From the NCBI GenBank assembly GCA_001626765.1, contig LUOO01000019.1, forward strand, positions 62,001-126,000: DNA of 64,000 nucleotides, in the 5' to 3' direction. This DNA comes from Maritimibacter sp. REDSEA-S28_B5. GTDB lineage: Bacteria; Pseudomonadota; Alphaproteobacteria; Rhodobacterales; Rhodobacteraceae. The notes under the pieces are model-generated. The model searched no databases. It had not been told where the DNA came from and saw only the letters and a list, made by a program, of their open reading frames with translations. This document shows positions 1 through 10,162 of the stretch, one piece after another (the stretch's first letter is position 1; every line of letters begins with the position of its first letter). A program made the translations under genes and the position numbers.

Positions 1-595
1 CGTCGCGCAGGTTCATCACGCGCATGGCGGGGCCCTCGGTCACCGGTTCGGTAATGGGAAAGAAATCCACGCCGTAGTCATGGTTGAACTTGGCCGCGAT
101 GTCGCGGGTCAGTTCCACGTGCTGCTTCTGGTCCTCGCCCACTGGGACATGGGTCGCGTGATAGAGCAGGATGTCCGCGGCCATCAGCGCCGGATAGGCA
201 TAAAGGCCCAGCGACACGGCCTCGGCGTTCTTGCCCGCCTTGTCCTTGAACTGGGTCATCCGGTTCATCCAGCCGACGCGCGCCACGCAGGAGAAGAGCC
301 AGCCAAGCTCGGTATGGGCAGGTACGCGGGATTGGTTGAACAGGATGGACCGCTCCGGGTCGATTCCGCTCGCGATCATCGAGGCCGCCACTTCGCGCGA
401 GGCGCGGCGCAGATCGGCGGGGTCCTGCCAGACCGTGATCGCGTGCATGTCCACCACGCAGTAAATCGTCTCGTAGGTCGGATCCTCCTGCATCTCGACC
501 CACCGCTTGATCGCACCCAGGTAGTTGCCAAGGGTCAGGCCGCCGGAGGGCTTGATCCCGGAAAAGACGCGCGGAGCGAAGGTGGTGTCGGCCAT
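1..595 (-). CDS. trpS: Tryptophanyl-tRNA synthetase, N-terminal part (runs off window)
   Basis: Charges tRNA-Trp with tryptophan in the cytoplasm (class I aminoacyl-tRNA synthetase). Reading leftwards from the ATG at 593-595, the product begins [19 protein letters not shown], and the next residues [11 protein letters not shown] are the TrpRS version of the class I HIGH motif. Further on come the family-typical stretches [19 protein letters not shown] and [10 protein letters not shown]. About 198 residues are present; the C-terminal half, including the KMSKS loop, lies beyond position 1. It is divergent from the rhomboid-like gene, with about 85 bp between the two starts. The identification is firm; only the 3' end is missing. 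Confidence 0.96.
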   Translation of the reverse strand, partial: MADTTFAPRVFSGIKPSGGLTLGNYLGAIKRWVEMQEDPTYETIYCVVDMHAITVWQDPADLRRASREVAASMIASGIDPERSILFNQSRVPAHTELGWLFSCVARVGWMNRMTQFKDKAGKNAEAVSLGLYAYPALMAADILLYHATHVPVGEDQKQHVELTRDIAAKFNHDYGVDFFPITEPVTEGPAMRVMNLRD

Positions 596-680
596 GGTCG
601 TGGCTCCATTTTGTGGACTGGCTGGAATTACTCGTCAGGCTCGCTTAAACAGGCGGGAAACCCCCGTCAAGGAAGCCCAG

Positions 681-1373
681 ATGACGTTCGAGCCTGATCA
701 TACCCGTCCCGTGAACCCGCTCCCGCCTGTGGTGATCCTGCTCGCCGGGATCGTGGCGGTCGTCGAACTCACCTTCCTCGCGGCGGAATACGGGGTCATT
801 GGCGGGGATGCGGGGCTGGGCTGGCGCATCACGGGTATGGAGAACTTTGCCTTCTACGAGCCGCTTTTTCAGTGGATGATCGAACACGGGACGATCAAGG
901 CGAAATACCTGATGCGGTTCTTCACCTATCCGTTCCTGCAGGGGTCGTTCACGCAGGCGGTATTCGTCATCGTGTTCCTGCTCGCGCTGGGCAAGATGGT
1001 GGGCGAGCGGATCGGGCAGCTTTCGATCCTCGCGATCTTTTTCGGGGCCTCGATCCTTGGCGCGATCATGTATGGCGTCGTCTGGGACACGCGGGTGCCG
1101 CTCTTTGGCGGCTTCACCGGGGCCTATGGTCTTGTCGGGGCCTTTACGCTGATCCTCTGGGCGCGGCTTGGGGAAAGCGGCGGGCCGCGCTATCAGGCCT
1201 TTGCGCTGATCGCGGTTCTGCTTGCGGTGCAGTTCCTGTTCGGCATTTTCTTTGGGGCGGGCAAGAACTGGGTGGCCGAGGTGACCGGCTTTGTCTCGGG
1301 CTTCGGGATCGCCTCGCTCATGTATCCCGGCGCCTGGACGCGGATTCTGGAACGCGCCCGCGAACGGGCCTGA
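681..1373 (+). CDS. Rhomboid-fold membrane protein, catalytic residues absent
   Basis: A 230-residue integral membrane protein with about six hydrophobic segments and the rhomboid layout. The residues required for proteolysis are not there. The serine motif GxSG reads GGFTGAYG, with Thr at about 146. The catalytic-histidine motif HxxGxxxG reads EVTGFVSG, with Glu at about 200. The loop that often carries histidines reads QGSFTQ. This suggests a pseudoprotease, like the non-proteolytic iRhom/derlin branches, perhaps binding membrane clients. The ATG at 681 was chosen because hydrophobic, family-like sequence follows at once; the reading frame is open upstream to 525 but without plausible protein. 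No partner is evident from the neighbours trpS and murJ. Confidence 0.8.
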   Translation: MTFEPDHTRPVNPLPPVVILLAGIVAVVELTFLAAEYGVIGGDAGLGWRITGMENFAFYEPLFQWMIEHGTIKAKYLMRFFTYPFLQGSFTQAVFVIVFLLALGKMVGERIGQLSILAIFFGASILGAIMYGVVWDTRVPLFGGFTGAYGLVGAFTLILWARLGESGGPRYQAFALIAVLLAVQFLFGIFFGAGKNWVAEVTGFVSGFGIASLMYPGAWTRILERARERA

Positions 1374-1401
1374 CCCGTAGGGTGCGCATTGAGACGCACC
1401 A

Positions 1402-2955
1402 TTACCTGCGTTTCATCATCTTTCGGATGTCGGACAGCCGCACCGCGCCCAAGAAGTGGCCCGCGACAAAATAGGTCACTGTTCCCGAGGCGATGAGGAT
1501 CAGGAGCGCGATCACGTCCAGACCGCTCGTCCCCAGCATCGGTCCCAACAGGATGACCGCGCCCCAAAGTTCGGCCCCCATGATCACGCTCGCGGCAAGG
1601 ATGCCCCAGAGCCGCCGCCAGAAGCGGTCGTCGAAGCGCGTCGACTCGCCCATCCGGTGCGTCCCGACCCAGAGGGCAAGGGTCATGGCCCAACCGGCAA
1701 AGGTGGTGCCGAAGGCGGCGGCGATAAACCCGATATGGGGGGCAAGGCCGATGGCGAGGCCTGCGTTCACGACAAGCGACCCCAGCGCGAAATAGAACGG
1801 CGTGCGCGTGTTTTCCCGCGCGAAATAGATCGGCTGGAGCACCTTTTGCAGCACAAAGGCGGGCAGGCCGATGCCATAGACCGCGACCGCGATGGCGGTG
1901 TTGGCGGCATCGTCCGATGTGAAGGCGCCGCGCTGGAACAGGACCTGCACGAGGGGCAGGGGGATGATGACGAGCGCGATGGCCGAGGGGATGGTCAGCA
2001 TCAGTGCGAATTCGCCCGCGCGTGACAGCGACCAGCGCGACCCGCCCTCGTCCCCGGCACGAAGCCTGCGCGACAGGTCCGGCAGCAACACGACCCCGAT
2101 GGCGATGCCGACGATGCCCAGCGGCAGTTGATAGAGCCGGTCAGCATAGGACAGCCAGGCAATCGCCCCGTCGAAGAAGGAAGACACCTGCCGCCCGACC
2201 AGCAGGTTGATCTGCACCACCCCCTGCGCCAGCATCGCGGGCCCTGCGATGATCGCGAGGCGTTTCAGCTCCGGCGTCATGCGCGGGCGGCGCGGCCAGA
2301 GGTTGTAGCCCGCCCGTTTCGCGGCGATCCAGACCACGGCAAGCTGCGCGATGCCTGACAGGGGAATGGCCCAGCTTTGCGTCAGGCCCACGTCGGTTCC
2401 GGCATAGTAGGAGATAAGCACCGCGCCGATGAAAATCACGTTGAGCATCACGGGCGCGAAGGCCGCCGCGCCAAAGCGCCCCGTCGCGTTGAGAACGCCC
2501 GAGAGCAGCGCGGAAAGCGAGATGAAGAAGATATAGGGAAAGGCGATCCGGCCATAGGTCACGGCGAGGTCGAACCGCTCGTCACCCTTGAACCCCGCCG
2601 CCATGGACAGAACCAGTGCGGGCATGAAGATGTGGGCGACCACCGTGAGGACAATCAGGATCGTGGCAAGGCCAGTGAGCGCGTCGCGGGCAAAGGTCTC
2701 GGCCCCCGAGGTGTCATCCCCCCCTGCCTCGACCTTTTTCGCGAACATCGGGACGAAGGCCATGTTGAACGCGCCCTCCGCAAAGAAGCGGCGGAACATG
2801 TTGGGGAGCGAAAAGGCGACGAAGAACGCCTCGGCGATGGGGCCTGCGCCCATGACGCCCGCGATGGCGATGTCGCGCACGAACCCCAGGACGCGGGACA
2901 GCGCCGTCCAGCCCCCGACCGTGAGAAAGCCGCGCACCAGACGGATTTGCGCCAT
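1402..2955 (-). CDS. murJ: Lipid II flippase MurJ
   Basis: Moves lipid II across the inner membrane for peptidoglycan synthesis (MOP/MviN family). The 517-residue product starts with the family hallmark region around RVLGFVRDIAIAGVMGAG, followed by FRRFFAEGAFNMAFVP, and has about 14 hydrophobic segments, the normal size. The start codon overlaps the glnD stop (TAATG), so the two genes are translationally coupled. The pairing glnD-murJ is common in alphaproteobacteria. No anomalies were seen. Confidence 0.95.
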   Translation of the reverse strand: MAQIRLVRGFLTVGGWTALSRVLGFVRDIAIAGVMGAGPIAEAFFVAFSLPNMFRRFFAEGAFNMAFVPMFAKKVEAGGDDTSGAETFARDALTGLATILIVLTVVAHIFMPALVLSMAAGFKGDERFDLAVTYGRIAFPYIFFISLSALLSGVLNATGRFGAAAFAPVMLNVIFIGAVLISYYAGTDVGLTQSWAIPLSGIAQLAVVWIAAKRAGYNLWPRRPRMTPELKRLAIIAGPAMLAQGVVQINLLVGRQVSSFFDGAIAWLSYADRLYQLPLGIVGIAIGVVLLPDLSRRLRAGDEGGSRWSLSRAGEFALMLTIPSAIALVIIPLPLVQVLFQRGAFTSDDAANTAIAVAVYGIGLPAFVLQKVLQPIYFARENTRTPFYFALGSLVVNAGLAIGLAPHIGFIAAAFGTTFAGWAMTLALWVGTHRMGESTRFDDRFWRRLWGILAASVIMGAELWGAVILLGPMLGTSGLDVIALLILIASGTVTYFVAGHFLGAVRLSDIRKMMKRR

Positions 2956-5762
2956 TACCTGTCTGCCCTTTCAGCGCCCTGCACGATGGCCTCGCGCAGC
3001 TTTTTCTCGAGCGCCTTCTGTTTCGTCTCGGAGTAAAGTTTCAGCCCGAACATGTCCTTCACGTAGAAGGTATCGACCACCTGCTCGCCATAGGTCGCGA
3101 TGACGGCGGAGGCAATGTAGACGTGGTTGTCCGCGAGCGTGCGGGTCAGGTCGTAGAGCAGGCCGGGACGGTCGCGGGTGTCGACCTCGATCAGCGAATA
3201 GATGTCGGAGCCGTCGTTGTCGAAGCTGATGTTGGTCGGGACCTTGAAGGCCTTTTCCCGTTTCTTCAGCTTGTCGCGGTCCTTCATCGCCTCGCGCGCG
3301 ATCACCTTGCCAGAGAGCGTCTTGTGGATCATGTCGGTGAGCCGCTGGAGGCGCATTTCCTCGAACGGGTGGCCGTCGTGGTCCTGCACCCAGAAGACCG
3401 CCGTCGCGAAGCCGTCCTTGGAGGTATAAGTCCGCGCGTCGACCACGTTCGCGCCGACGAGCGCCAGCGCGCCGGCGAGGCGCGAGAAGATGCCGGGATG
3501 GTCGGCGAGAACAAAGGCCGCGCGCGTTGCGTCCCGGTCAAGGTCCTGCGTCAGTTCGATGCGGATCTCGTTCGGCCCGATGTCGCGCAGGAGCGCGGCA
3601 AAGACGGCGTGTTCCGCCGTGCCCAGCCCCTGCCAATAGGTGTCGTAGTGGCGCGCGGTCTCGGCGCGCAGCGCCTTGCGCTCCCAATCCGACAGCCGTT
3701 CGCGCAGCGCCTTTTTCGCGACCTCGGCCTGTGCCCCGGTCGACAGCGCCTCGATCCCTTCGTCGAGCGCCGTGGCGGTCTGGGAATAGAGGTCGCGCAG
3801 GAGGGCGGCTTTCCAGTTGTTCCAGGTGGTCGGCCCCACGCCGCGGATGTCGCAGACCGTGAGCACGAGCAGCAGGTCAAGCCGTTTCTTGGACGACACG
3901 GCCTTGGCGAAACCCTTGATCGTGCGCGGGTCGGCAAGATCGCGTTTCTGCGCCACGTCCGACATCAGCAGGTGATAGCGCACGAGCCATTCCACCGTCT
4001 CGACCTCGGTCTTGGTCAGACCCAGCCGGGTGGCCACGGGGCGGGCGATACGCGCACCGACGATCGAGTGATCCTCTTCGCGCCCCTTGCCGATGTCGTG
4101 GCAGAGTAGCGCGACATAGAGCACTTTGCGGTTCACGCCCGCCTTGAGGATGCGCGAGGCGTAGGGCAGGTCGTCGATCCGCTCGCCCCGCTCGATTTCG
4201 GCCAGGGACGAGATGCACTGGATCGTATGCTCGTCCACCGTGAAGCTGTGATACATGTTGAACTGCATCATCGCGACGATCGGCTCGAACTCAGGGATAA
4301 AGGCGGCGAGCACGCCCAGCTCGTTCATCCGCCTGAGCGCGCGTTCCGGGTTCCCATGTTTGAGCAGCAGGTCGAGAAAGATCGTCGCGGCTTCTCTGTC
4401 GGCCCGCATCTCATCGTCGATGAGGTTGATATGGGCTGTCACCACGCGCATGGCATCGGGGTGGATCAGGTAGCCCGTGCGCAGCCCCTCTTCGAAGATG
4501 CGCAGGAGGTTGAGCTTGTCGGCGAGAAACGCCTTTTCATCCTTGAAGTGAAGCCGCCCGTTGACCAGCTTCCAGCCCTCGCGCAGCTTCTTGCGCCGCT
4601 TGAGGAAGCCCACGAGCTTGGGCTCTTTCTTGATGTGCTCTTCCTCGAGGTCGGTAAGGAAGATCCGCGTGATGTCGCCCACCTGCGTGGCGTGGCGGAA
4701 ATAGTCCTGCATGAAATGCTCGACTCCGCGCCGTCCGCCCCGGTCGGCGTAGCCCATCCGCTCGGCCACCGCGACCTGCATGTCGAAGGTGAGCTGGTCG
4801 GCGGCGCGGCCCGCGATCAGGTGAAGATGACAGCGGATCGCCCAGAGGAAATTGTTGGCATCGGCAAAGGTCGCGTATTCGTCGGGGGTGAACATGCCCA
4901 TGTCGATGAGCTCGCGCGCTCGGGTGACCCGGTGCAGGTATTTCGCGACCCAGATGAGGGTTTGCAGGTCGCGCAGCCCGCCCTTGCCCTCTTTCACGTT
5001 GGGTTCGACCATGTACCGCTGGCCACCCTGCTTGCGGTGGCGTTCGGACCGTTCCTCGAGCTTGGCCTCGATGAATTCGTTCGCCGTTCCCTTGAAGAGC
5101 TCGCCCCAGAGTTTCGTGAACAGCTCCTGCGCGAGCGGCGCGTCGCCGTCCACGAAACGGACTTCGAGCATGGCGGTGCGGATCGTGAAATCCTCTTTGC
5201 CGAGCCGGAGGCAATCCTTCACCGTGCGGGAGGAATGTCCCACCTTCATGTGAAGGTCCCAGAACATGTAGAGCATCGATTCGATGACGCTCTCGGCCCA
5301 GCCGGTGATCTTGTAGGGGGTCAGAAACAGCAGATCGACGTCGGAATAGGGCGCCATCTCGAAGCGCCCGTAGCCGCCCACGGCGAGCACCGACAGGCGT
5401 TCGGACGCGGTCGGGTTGCGTTGCGGGTGCAGCCGGGTGGTCGCGGTGCGAAACACCGTCTGGACGAGGCAGTCGGTAAGCCAAGCGTAGCTCTGGACCG
5501 CTTCGCGCGCGGCTTTGGGTTTGGCGGTAAAGGCCGCGGCGATGATGTCGCGGCTGTCTTTCTGGACCCGGCGCAGCACGTCCACGGTCGCCTTGCGGAT
5601 GGCGGCGGGGTCATCGGCCTCCGCGGCAGCCTGAGCGATCTCGGCCTCTACCGCCGCGCGATCGAAAATCTGCGCGGCGGGGGCGATCAGGTCGTCAGGG
5701 GCCTCGGTGCTGGTCTCAAAGGTCTCAGAAACCAAAGCCGCCAAAGCTCTTGGGGGCCGCAT
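2955..5762 (-). CDS. glnD: Bifunctional PII uridylyltransferase/uridylyl-removing enzyme
   Basis: Nitrogen-status sensor that adds UMP to PII (GlnB/GlnK) when glutamine is low and removes it when glutamine is high. The 935-residue product has the expected order: nucleotidyltransferase domain (GGYGRFEMAPYSDVDLLF), a PII-UTase linker, an HD hydrolase domain (CHDIGKGREEDHS), then two C-terminal ACT domains (around DHPGIFSRLAGALALVGAN and DTRDRPGLLYDLTRTL) that bind glutamine. The ATG at 5762 lies 38 bp inside the upstream lipoprotein gene; a TTG nine codons later (about 5735) would reduce the overlap and is a possible real start. The stop overlaps the murJ start. Confidence 0.95.
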   Translation of the reverse strand: MRPPRALAALVSETFETSTEAPDDLIAPAAQIFDRAAVEAEIAQAAAEADDPAAIRKATVDVLRRVQKDSRDIIAAAFTAKPKAAREAVQSYAWLTDCLVQTVFRTATTRLHPQRNPTASERLSVLAVGGYGRFEMAPYSDVDLLFLTPYKITGWAESVIESMLYMFWDLHMKVGHSSRTVKDCLRLGKEDFTIRTAMLEVRFVDGDAPLAQELFTKLWGELFKGTANEFIEAKLEERSERHRKQGGQRYMVEPNVKEGKGGLRDLQTLIWVAKYLHRVTRARELIDMGMFTPDEYATFADANNFLWAIRCHLHLIAGRAADQLTFDMQVAVAERMGYADRGGRRGVEHFMQDYFRHATQVGDITRIFLTDLEEEHIKKEPKLVGFLKRRKKLREGWKLVNGRLHFKDEKAFLADKLNLLRIFEEGLRTGYLIHPDAMRVVTAHINLIDDEMRADREAATIFLDLLLKHGNPERALRRMNELGVLAAFIPEFEPIVAMMQFNMYHSFTVDEHTIQCISSLAEIERGERIDDLPYASRILKAGVNRKVLYVALLCHDIGKGREEDHSIVGARIARPVATRLGLTKTEVETVEWLVRYHLLMSDVAQKRDLADPRTIKGFAKAVSSKKRLDLLLVLTVCDIRGVGPTTWNNWKAALLRDLYSQTATALDEGIEALSTGAQAEVAKKALRERLSDWERKALRAETARHYDTYWQGLGTAEHAVFAALLRDIGPNEIRIELTQDLDRDATRAAFVLADHPGIFSRLAGALALVGANVVDARTYTSKDGFATAVFWVQDHDGHPFEEMRLQRLTDMIHKTLSGKVIAREAMKDRDKLKKREKAFKVPTNISFDNDGSDIYSLIEVDTRDRPGLLYDLTRTLADNHVYIASAVIATYGEQVVDTFYVKDMFGLKLYSETKQKALEKKLREAIVQGAERADR

Positions 5763-6909
5763 CGATCACGACGACCTTCTGGTTCTGGATCTGCGCGATG
5801 GCGAGGCCGCGTTCGTTGGTGCCGTCGGGCAGCAAACGGAACACGCCGTTCACCCCGGCAAAGCCCTGCGACTGGGTCAGCGCGGTGCCGGTCAGCGCAT
5901 CGGCCTTGCCCGCCTTCACCAGCGCACCGATGGCGGCGATCCCGTCATAGGCGAGACCGGCGATCGGGTGCGGGGGCTGGCCATAGGCGGCCTGATAGCG
6001 GTTGGTGAACTGGGTCGAGAGCGTCGGGTCGGGGATCGCGAACCAGCCGTTCTGCAGGCCCGGCAGGGTCAGCGCATTGGCCGGGATGTCCCAGCGTTGC
6101 AGGCCCATGAACTGGACGGCCGAGGGGTTCACGCCGTTCTCGGGCAGAAGGCCCGCGAGGAAGGGCAGCGCGCCGTCCGTGCCCGAGGTCATCATGATGT
6201 TGTTGGCACCCGAGGACCGCGCGGTCGCGGAAATCTGCGGCATTGCCTGGATGATCCCGTTCTGCGACAGCTCGAAACCGACCGAACCCGCCTGTTGCGC
6301 ACCGGGCGTCGAGGCGATGGCCTGCAGGATCGCGTCACGACCCAGCGTCTCGGCGGGGCTGTTGCCGTTGAGGACGAGGATGTTGCCCTTGTTCTGGCTC
6401 GCGGCATAACGAACCATGCGGTTCGCGGTGTTCTGGAAGGTGTTTCCGAGGATAAAGACGTTGCCGCCCGCGACCTCGGGGTTGTTCGAGAAGGCAAGCA
6501 CGTTCACGCCCGACGATGCAGCGGCAACACCGGCGGCGGCGGCCCCCTGGGCGTAGACCGGACCGAGAATGACCTTGGCCCCCTCGGAGATCGCTTTGGT
6601 CGCCTGGGACGAGGCCTGACCGGCCTGACCGGCGGTGTTGTAGACACGCAGGTCGATGGAGACACCGTCGAGCTCCGCCATGGCGAGACGGGCGGCATTT
6701 TCCAGAGATTGCGCCAGCGCGTTATCGGCGGCATTTTGCGACCCGCCGGGGATCAGCAGCGCCACCGGCACCGGGCGCGAGGTGTCGATTCGCGGGCCGC
6801 CACCGTTGGCTGCGGGCATCACGGCGCCACAGGCCGCCAGCGCGAGGGCGGCAAAGAGCATGACGGACAGCGTCCAGAGCTTGCGGGCAGTGGCCAAAAC
6901 GGCGAACAT
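5725..6909 (-). CDS. LpoA-like penicillin-binding protein activator lipoprotein
   Basis: An outer-membrane lipoprotein with a periplasmic type-I binding-protein fold, of the family annotated as penicillin-binding protein activator (LpoA/YraM-like). The N-terminus is a lipoprotein signal with the lipobox LALAAC. After it comes a domain beginning PVPVALLIPGGSQNAADNALAQS-like, typical of ABC amino-acid-binding folds. The start at 6909 was chosen because an AAGGA ribosome site lies 8 nt upstream; an in-frame ATG at 6918 sits on top of that site and is less likely. It overlaps glnD and is divergent from rsmI. The same divergent arrangement with rsmI-yraN is seen for yraM in many proteobacteria, which supports the call. 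The exact PBP partner is unknown. Confidence 0.8.
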   Translation of the reverse strand: MFAVLATARKLWTLSVMLFAALALAACGAVMPAANGGGPRIDTSRPVPVALLIPGGSQNAADNALAQSLENAARLAMAELDGVSIDLRVYNTAGQAGQASSQATKAISEGAKVILGPVYAQGAAAAGVAAASSGVNVLAFSNNPEVAGGNVFILGNTFQNTANRMVRYAASQNKGNILVLNGNSPAETLGRDAILQAIASTPGAQQAGSVGFELSQNGIIQAMPQISATARSSGANNIMMTSGTDGALPFLAGLLPENGVNPSAVQFMGLQRWDIPANALTLPGLQNGWFAIPDPTLSTQFTNRYQAAYGQPPHPIAGLAYDGIAAIGALVKAGKADALTGTALTQSQGFAGVNGVFRLLPDGTNERGLAIAQIQNQKVVVIDAAPKSFGGFGF

Positions 6910-7020
6910 GATCGACATCCTTCTCGTGCTTTTTCCAAGGCTTATGCCGCGAAAGGGCGGGGCAAAGACTCAGGCTCGCCCATCCGGGCATCATAGACGG
7001 CCAGAAAGGCAGGTCCACCC

Positions 7021-7878
7021 TTGAAACCCGACCCATCGGCGCTTGCCCCCGGTCTCTATCTTGTCGCGACCCCGATTGGCAATGCGCGCGACATCACGCT
7101 TCGGGCGCTCGACATTCTGGCGTCGGCGGATGTGATCGCCGCCGAGGACACGCGGACCGCGCGCAAGCTCATGGACATCCACGGGATCGCCGTGGGCGGG
7201 CGCCCGATGATCCCCTACCACGACCATTCCGGCGACACCGGGCGGGCCGGGATTGTGAAGCTTCTGGGCGAGGGTCGGTCGGTCGCCTACGTGAGCGAGG
7301 CGGGCACGCCGATGATCGCCGATCCCGGCTACGCGCTGGCGCGGGAGGCGGCCAAGGCCGGGCATCTGGTCACCACCGCACCCGGGGCAAGCGCGGTGCC
7401 CGTCGCCTTGTCGCTGTCGGGCCTGCCCACGGACCGGTTCCTTTTTGCGGGATTCGCGCCCTCATCCGGGGGCGCGCGGGCGACATGGCTGTCGGAGCTA
7501 CTGCCGGTGCCCGCGACGCTTGTCATCTATGAAAGCCCGAGACGCGTTAGCGAAACATTAGGTAAATTGTGCGACCTTGGCGCAGGGGACAGGCCGATGG
7601 CGCTGTGCCGCGAGCTGACCAAGAAATTCGAAGAGGTGATCCGGGGAACGGTGGCCGACGTGCAGGCGGCGCTCGCGGATCGGGACCTCAAGGGCGAAGT
7701 GGTGCTGGTCATCGGCAAGGGCGAAGACCGGGTGGCCGACGACACGATGGAGGACGCGCTCAGACGGGCGATGTCCGACATGACTCTCAAGGATGCCGCG
7801 GCGACGGTGGCCGAGGCCTATGGCTTGCCGCGCCGCAAGGTGTATCAGGCGGCGCTGGAGATGGGGAAGAAGACATGA
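7021..7878 (+). CDS. rsmI: 16S rRNA 2'-O-ribose C1402 methyltransferase
   Basis: Methylates the 2'-OH of C1402 in the 16S rRNA decoding centre using SAM. The 285-residue product has the tetrapyrrole-methylase fold with the family motifs [42 protein letters not shown] and [10 protein letters not shown]. The start must be the TTG at 7021: the frame has a TAG stop eight codons upstream and no ATG or GTG before the first conserved motif. A weak AGGT lies about 7 nt before it. The stop overlaps the yraN start by 4 bp (ATGA). Confidence 0.95.
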   Translation: MKPDPSALAPGLYLVATPIGNARDITLRALDILASADVIAAEDTRTARKLMDIHGIAVGGRPMIPYHDHSGDTGRAGIVKLLGEGRSVAYVSEAGTPMIADPGYALAREAAKAGHLVTTAPGASAVPVALSLSGLPTDRFLFAGFAPSSGGARATWLSELLPVPATLVIYESPRRVSETLGKLCDLGAGDRPMALCRELTKKFEEVIRGTVADVQAALADRDLKGEVVLVIGKGEDRVADDTMEDALRRAMSDMTLKDAAATVAEAYGLPRRKVYQAALEMGKKT

Positions 7879-8228
7879 CGGGACGGGTCGGTTACCTCGC
7901 GGGCGCTGCCGCCGAGGACTCGGTCGTGCGAGACTACGAACGGCGCGGTTACGGGGTCGTGGCCCGGCGCTGGCGCGGACAGGGGGGCGAGATCGACATC
8001 GTCCTGCGTGACGGGGCCGATGATTACGTCTTTGTCGAGGTCAAGAAATCGCGCGATTTCGCACGTGCGGCCCATCGCCTGTCCGCGGCCCAACTGGGCC
8101 GGATCTGCCAAACGGCGACGGAATTCCTCGCGGGGGTACCCGGCGGGATGCGGGCGGGGATGCGCTTTGACCTCGCCATGGTCGACGACATGGGGCGGAT
8201 GCAGACGCTTGAGAACATAACCCTCTGA
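7875..8228 (+). CDS. yraN: YraN/UPF0102 family endonuclease-like protein
   Basis: A small (117 aa) cytoplasmic protein of the UPF0102 family. It has the restriction-endonuclease-like core: an early Glu, then [11 protein letters not shown] followed by VFVEVK, corresponding to the E-x-D...E-V-K nuclease motif. Function is not established; the fold suggests DNA or Holliday-junction metabolism. It overlaps rsmI by 4 bp, and the lipoprotein-rsmI-yraN cluster is widely conserved in proteobacteria. The N-terminus starts directly with the family's G-x-x-AE segment ([11 protein letters not shown]). Confidence 0.88.
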   Translation: MTGRVGYLAGAAAEDSVVRDYERRGYGVVARRWRGQGGEIDIVLRDGADDYVFVEVKKSRDFARAAHRLSAAQLGRICQTATEFLAGVPGGMRAGMRFDLAMVDDMGRMQTLENITL

Positions 8229-8300
8229 CAGAACGCGACGGGCACCATTGCCCTCTCCGGTCCGCTGCGCCATGTAAGGAGCAACGAGTGGAGAGACATC

Positions 8301-9248
8301 ATGGCAGCAAAGAGCCTTCGCGTCGCGATCCAGATGGACCCGATCGACCGGATCAACATCAACGCGGATTCGACCTTTCGCATTTCGGAAGAGGCGCAGG
8401 CGCGCGGGCATGAGCTGTTCTACTACACGCCCGACAACCTGATGTTCCGCGAGGGCCGCGTCCTGGCCGAAGGCTGGCCGCTGACGGTCCGGCGCGAAGA
8501 GGGCAACCATTTCACGCTGGGCGAGCGGCAGGTGGTCGATCTCTCGACCTTCGACGTGGTCTGGCTGCGGCAGGACCCTCCCTTCGACATGGGGTATATC
8601 ACGACGACCCATCTGCTCGACCTGCTGGCGGACACGACGCTGGTCGTGAACGATCCGTTCTGGGTGCGCAACTATCCCGAGAAGCTGCTCGTCCTGTCCT
8701 TCCCCGAACTGACACCGCCGACGATGATCGCGCGATCACTTGCCGCGCTCAGGGATTTCAAGACCGAGCATGGCGACATCATCCTCAAGCCCCTCTACGG
8801 CAACGGCGGCGCGGGGGTGTTCCGGCTCGATGCGAATGATCGCAACCTGTCGTCGCTTCACGAGCTCTTCACCGGCATGTCGCGCGAGCCGCTTATCGCG
8901 CAGAAATATCTGCCCGCCGTGACCAAGGGTGACAAGCGCGTCATCCTCGTCGATGGCGAGCCGGTCGGCGCGATCAACCGGGTGCCCGCCGAGGGCGAGA
9001 CGCGGTCGAACATGCACGTGGGTGGCCGCCCCGAGAAGGTCGAGCTGACCGCGCGCGACCGCGAGATCTGCTCGGCCATCGGGCCCTTGCTCAGGGAAAA
9101 AGGCCAGATCTTCGTCGGCATCGACGTGATCGGCGACTACCTGACCGAGATCAACGTGACCTCCCCCACCGGCATCCAGGAGCTTGAACGCTTCGACGGC
9201 ATCAACGTGGCCGCGAAGATCTGGGAGGCGATCGAGGCCCGGCGGTGA
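8301..9248 (+). CDS. gshB: Glutathione synthetase
   Basis: Joins gamma-glutamylcysteine and glycine with ATP to make glutathione. The 315-residue product shows family landmarks: [20 protein letters not shown] at the N-terminus, [34 protein letters not shown] (ATP-grasp) and [21 protein letters not shown]. The ATG at 8301 follows an AAGGAGCAA stretch with suitable spacing. The stop overlaps the GTG start of the following esterase gene (GTGA), suggesting coupled translation. Confidence 0.97.
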   Translation: MAAKSLRVAIQMDPIDRININADSTFRISEEAQARGHELFYYTPDNLMFREGRVLAEGWPLTVRREEGNHFTLGERQVVDLSTFDVVWLRQDPPFDMGYITTTHLLDLLADTTLVVNDPFWVRNYPEKLLVLSFPELTPPTMIARSLAALRDFKTEHGDIILKPLYGNGGAGVFRLDANDRNLSSLHELFTGMSREPLIAQKYLPAVTKGDKRVILVDGEPVGAINRVPAEGETRSNMHVGGRPEKVELTARDREICSAIGPLLREKGQIFVGIDVIGDYLTEINVTSPTGIQELERFDGINVAAKIWEAIEARR

Positions 9249-10162
9249 GCGCGCGGCTTACCCTCGTCTCGATCGTCCTGCGGCTTTTCATCAAGCCGTA
9301 CCTGGCCCGCGCGGCCCATCCGGAAGCCAATCGCCGCCTGATCGAGCGCGGCGCGAAACGCTGGTTCCGCGCTCCACCCTATGCGATCTACCGCGAGACG
9401 CGGCTGACAGAGGGGCTGCGCGGGCTGACCATTTCGGCTCGTCCCGGATCGCATCCCGTGCCCACGGACAAGGTGGTGCTCTATATCCACGGCGGCGGGT
9501 TCATCGCGGGCAGCCCCGAGACACACCGTGCCATGCTCGCCCGCCTCGCCTGGCTCGCACGGGTCGAAATCGTCGCGCCCGATTACCGCATAGCGCCCGA
9601 ACACCCCTTTCCCGCCGCTGTCGAGGACACACTCGCGGCCTGGGATGCGCTGGTCGCGCGGGGCTACCGGCCGGAGAACATCGTGATCGGAGGGGACAGT
9701 GCGGGCGGCAACCTCGCCCTCGTGCTGTTGTCGCGGCTCATCGCGCGGGGCGAGCGGCCCGCGGGGCTTTTCGCGCTGTCGCCGCTCACCGATTTCACCT
9801 TTTCCGGCGATACGATGCAGGCGAACCTTTCCCGCGATTCGCTGCTGCCTGCGGCGCGCGGAAAGGACGTGGCGACGTGGTATCTCGCTGGGGCCGATCC
9901 CCAGAATCCGGAGGCAAGCCCGCTTCACGCCGACTTCCCCGATCCGCCACCGGTGCTCCTGCAATATGCCGAGACCGAGATCCTTTGCGCCGACTGCACC
10001 CGGCTCGCCGCCAAGTTGAGGGCGGCGGGGGGCGACGTGACCGAACAGGTCTGGCCGGACGCGCCGCATGTATTTCAGATCTTCGACGGCTGGGTGCCCG
10101 AGGCGCGCGATGCGCTGCGCGGTGTGGCCGGTTTCGTGCGGCTCAGTCTGAATATCCGCTGA
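9245..10162 (+). CDS. Alpha/beta-hydrolase esterase, hormone-sensitive-lipase type
   Basis: A 305-residue esterase/lipase. It carries the oxyanion-hole motif HGGGFIAGS and the nucleophile elbow GDSAGGN. A C-terminal Asp (about [13 protein letters not shown]) and His ([10 protein letters not shown]) complete a likely catalytic triad. Substrate is unknown; this family usually hydrolyses short acyl esters. It starts with GTG and overlaps gshB by 4 bp. Its 3' end overlaps the 3' end of convergent comM by 20 bp. Confidence 0.9.
   Translation: MSARLTLVSIVLRLFIKPYLARAAHPEANRRLIERGAKRWFRAPPYAIYRETRLTEGLRGLTISARPGSHPVPTDKVVLYIHGGGFIAGSPETHRAMLARLAWLARVEIVAPDYRIAPEHPFPAAVEDTLAAWDALVARGYRPENIVIGGDSAGGNLALVLLSRLIARGERPAGLFALSPLTDFTFSGDTMQANLSRDSLLPAARGKDVATWYLAGADPQNPEASPLHADFPDPPPVLLQYAETEILCADCTRLAAKLRAAGGDVTEQVWPDAPHVFQIFDGWVPEARDALRGVAGFVRLSLNIR

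Noticed and set aside
4227-6008. Plus-strand open frame (593 codons) opposite glnD and the lipoprotein gene
   Set aside because: No recognisable domain and antisense to conserved genes; shadow.
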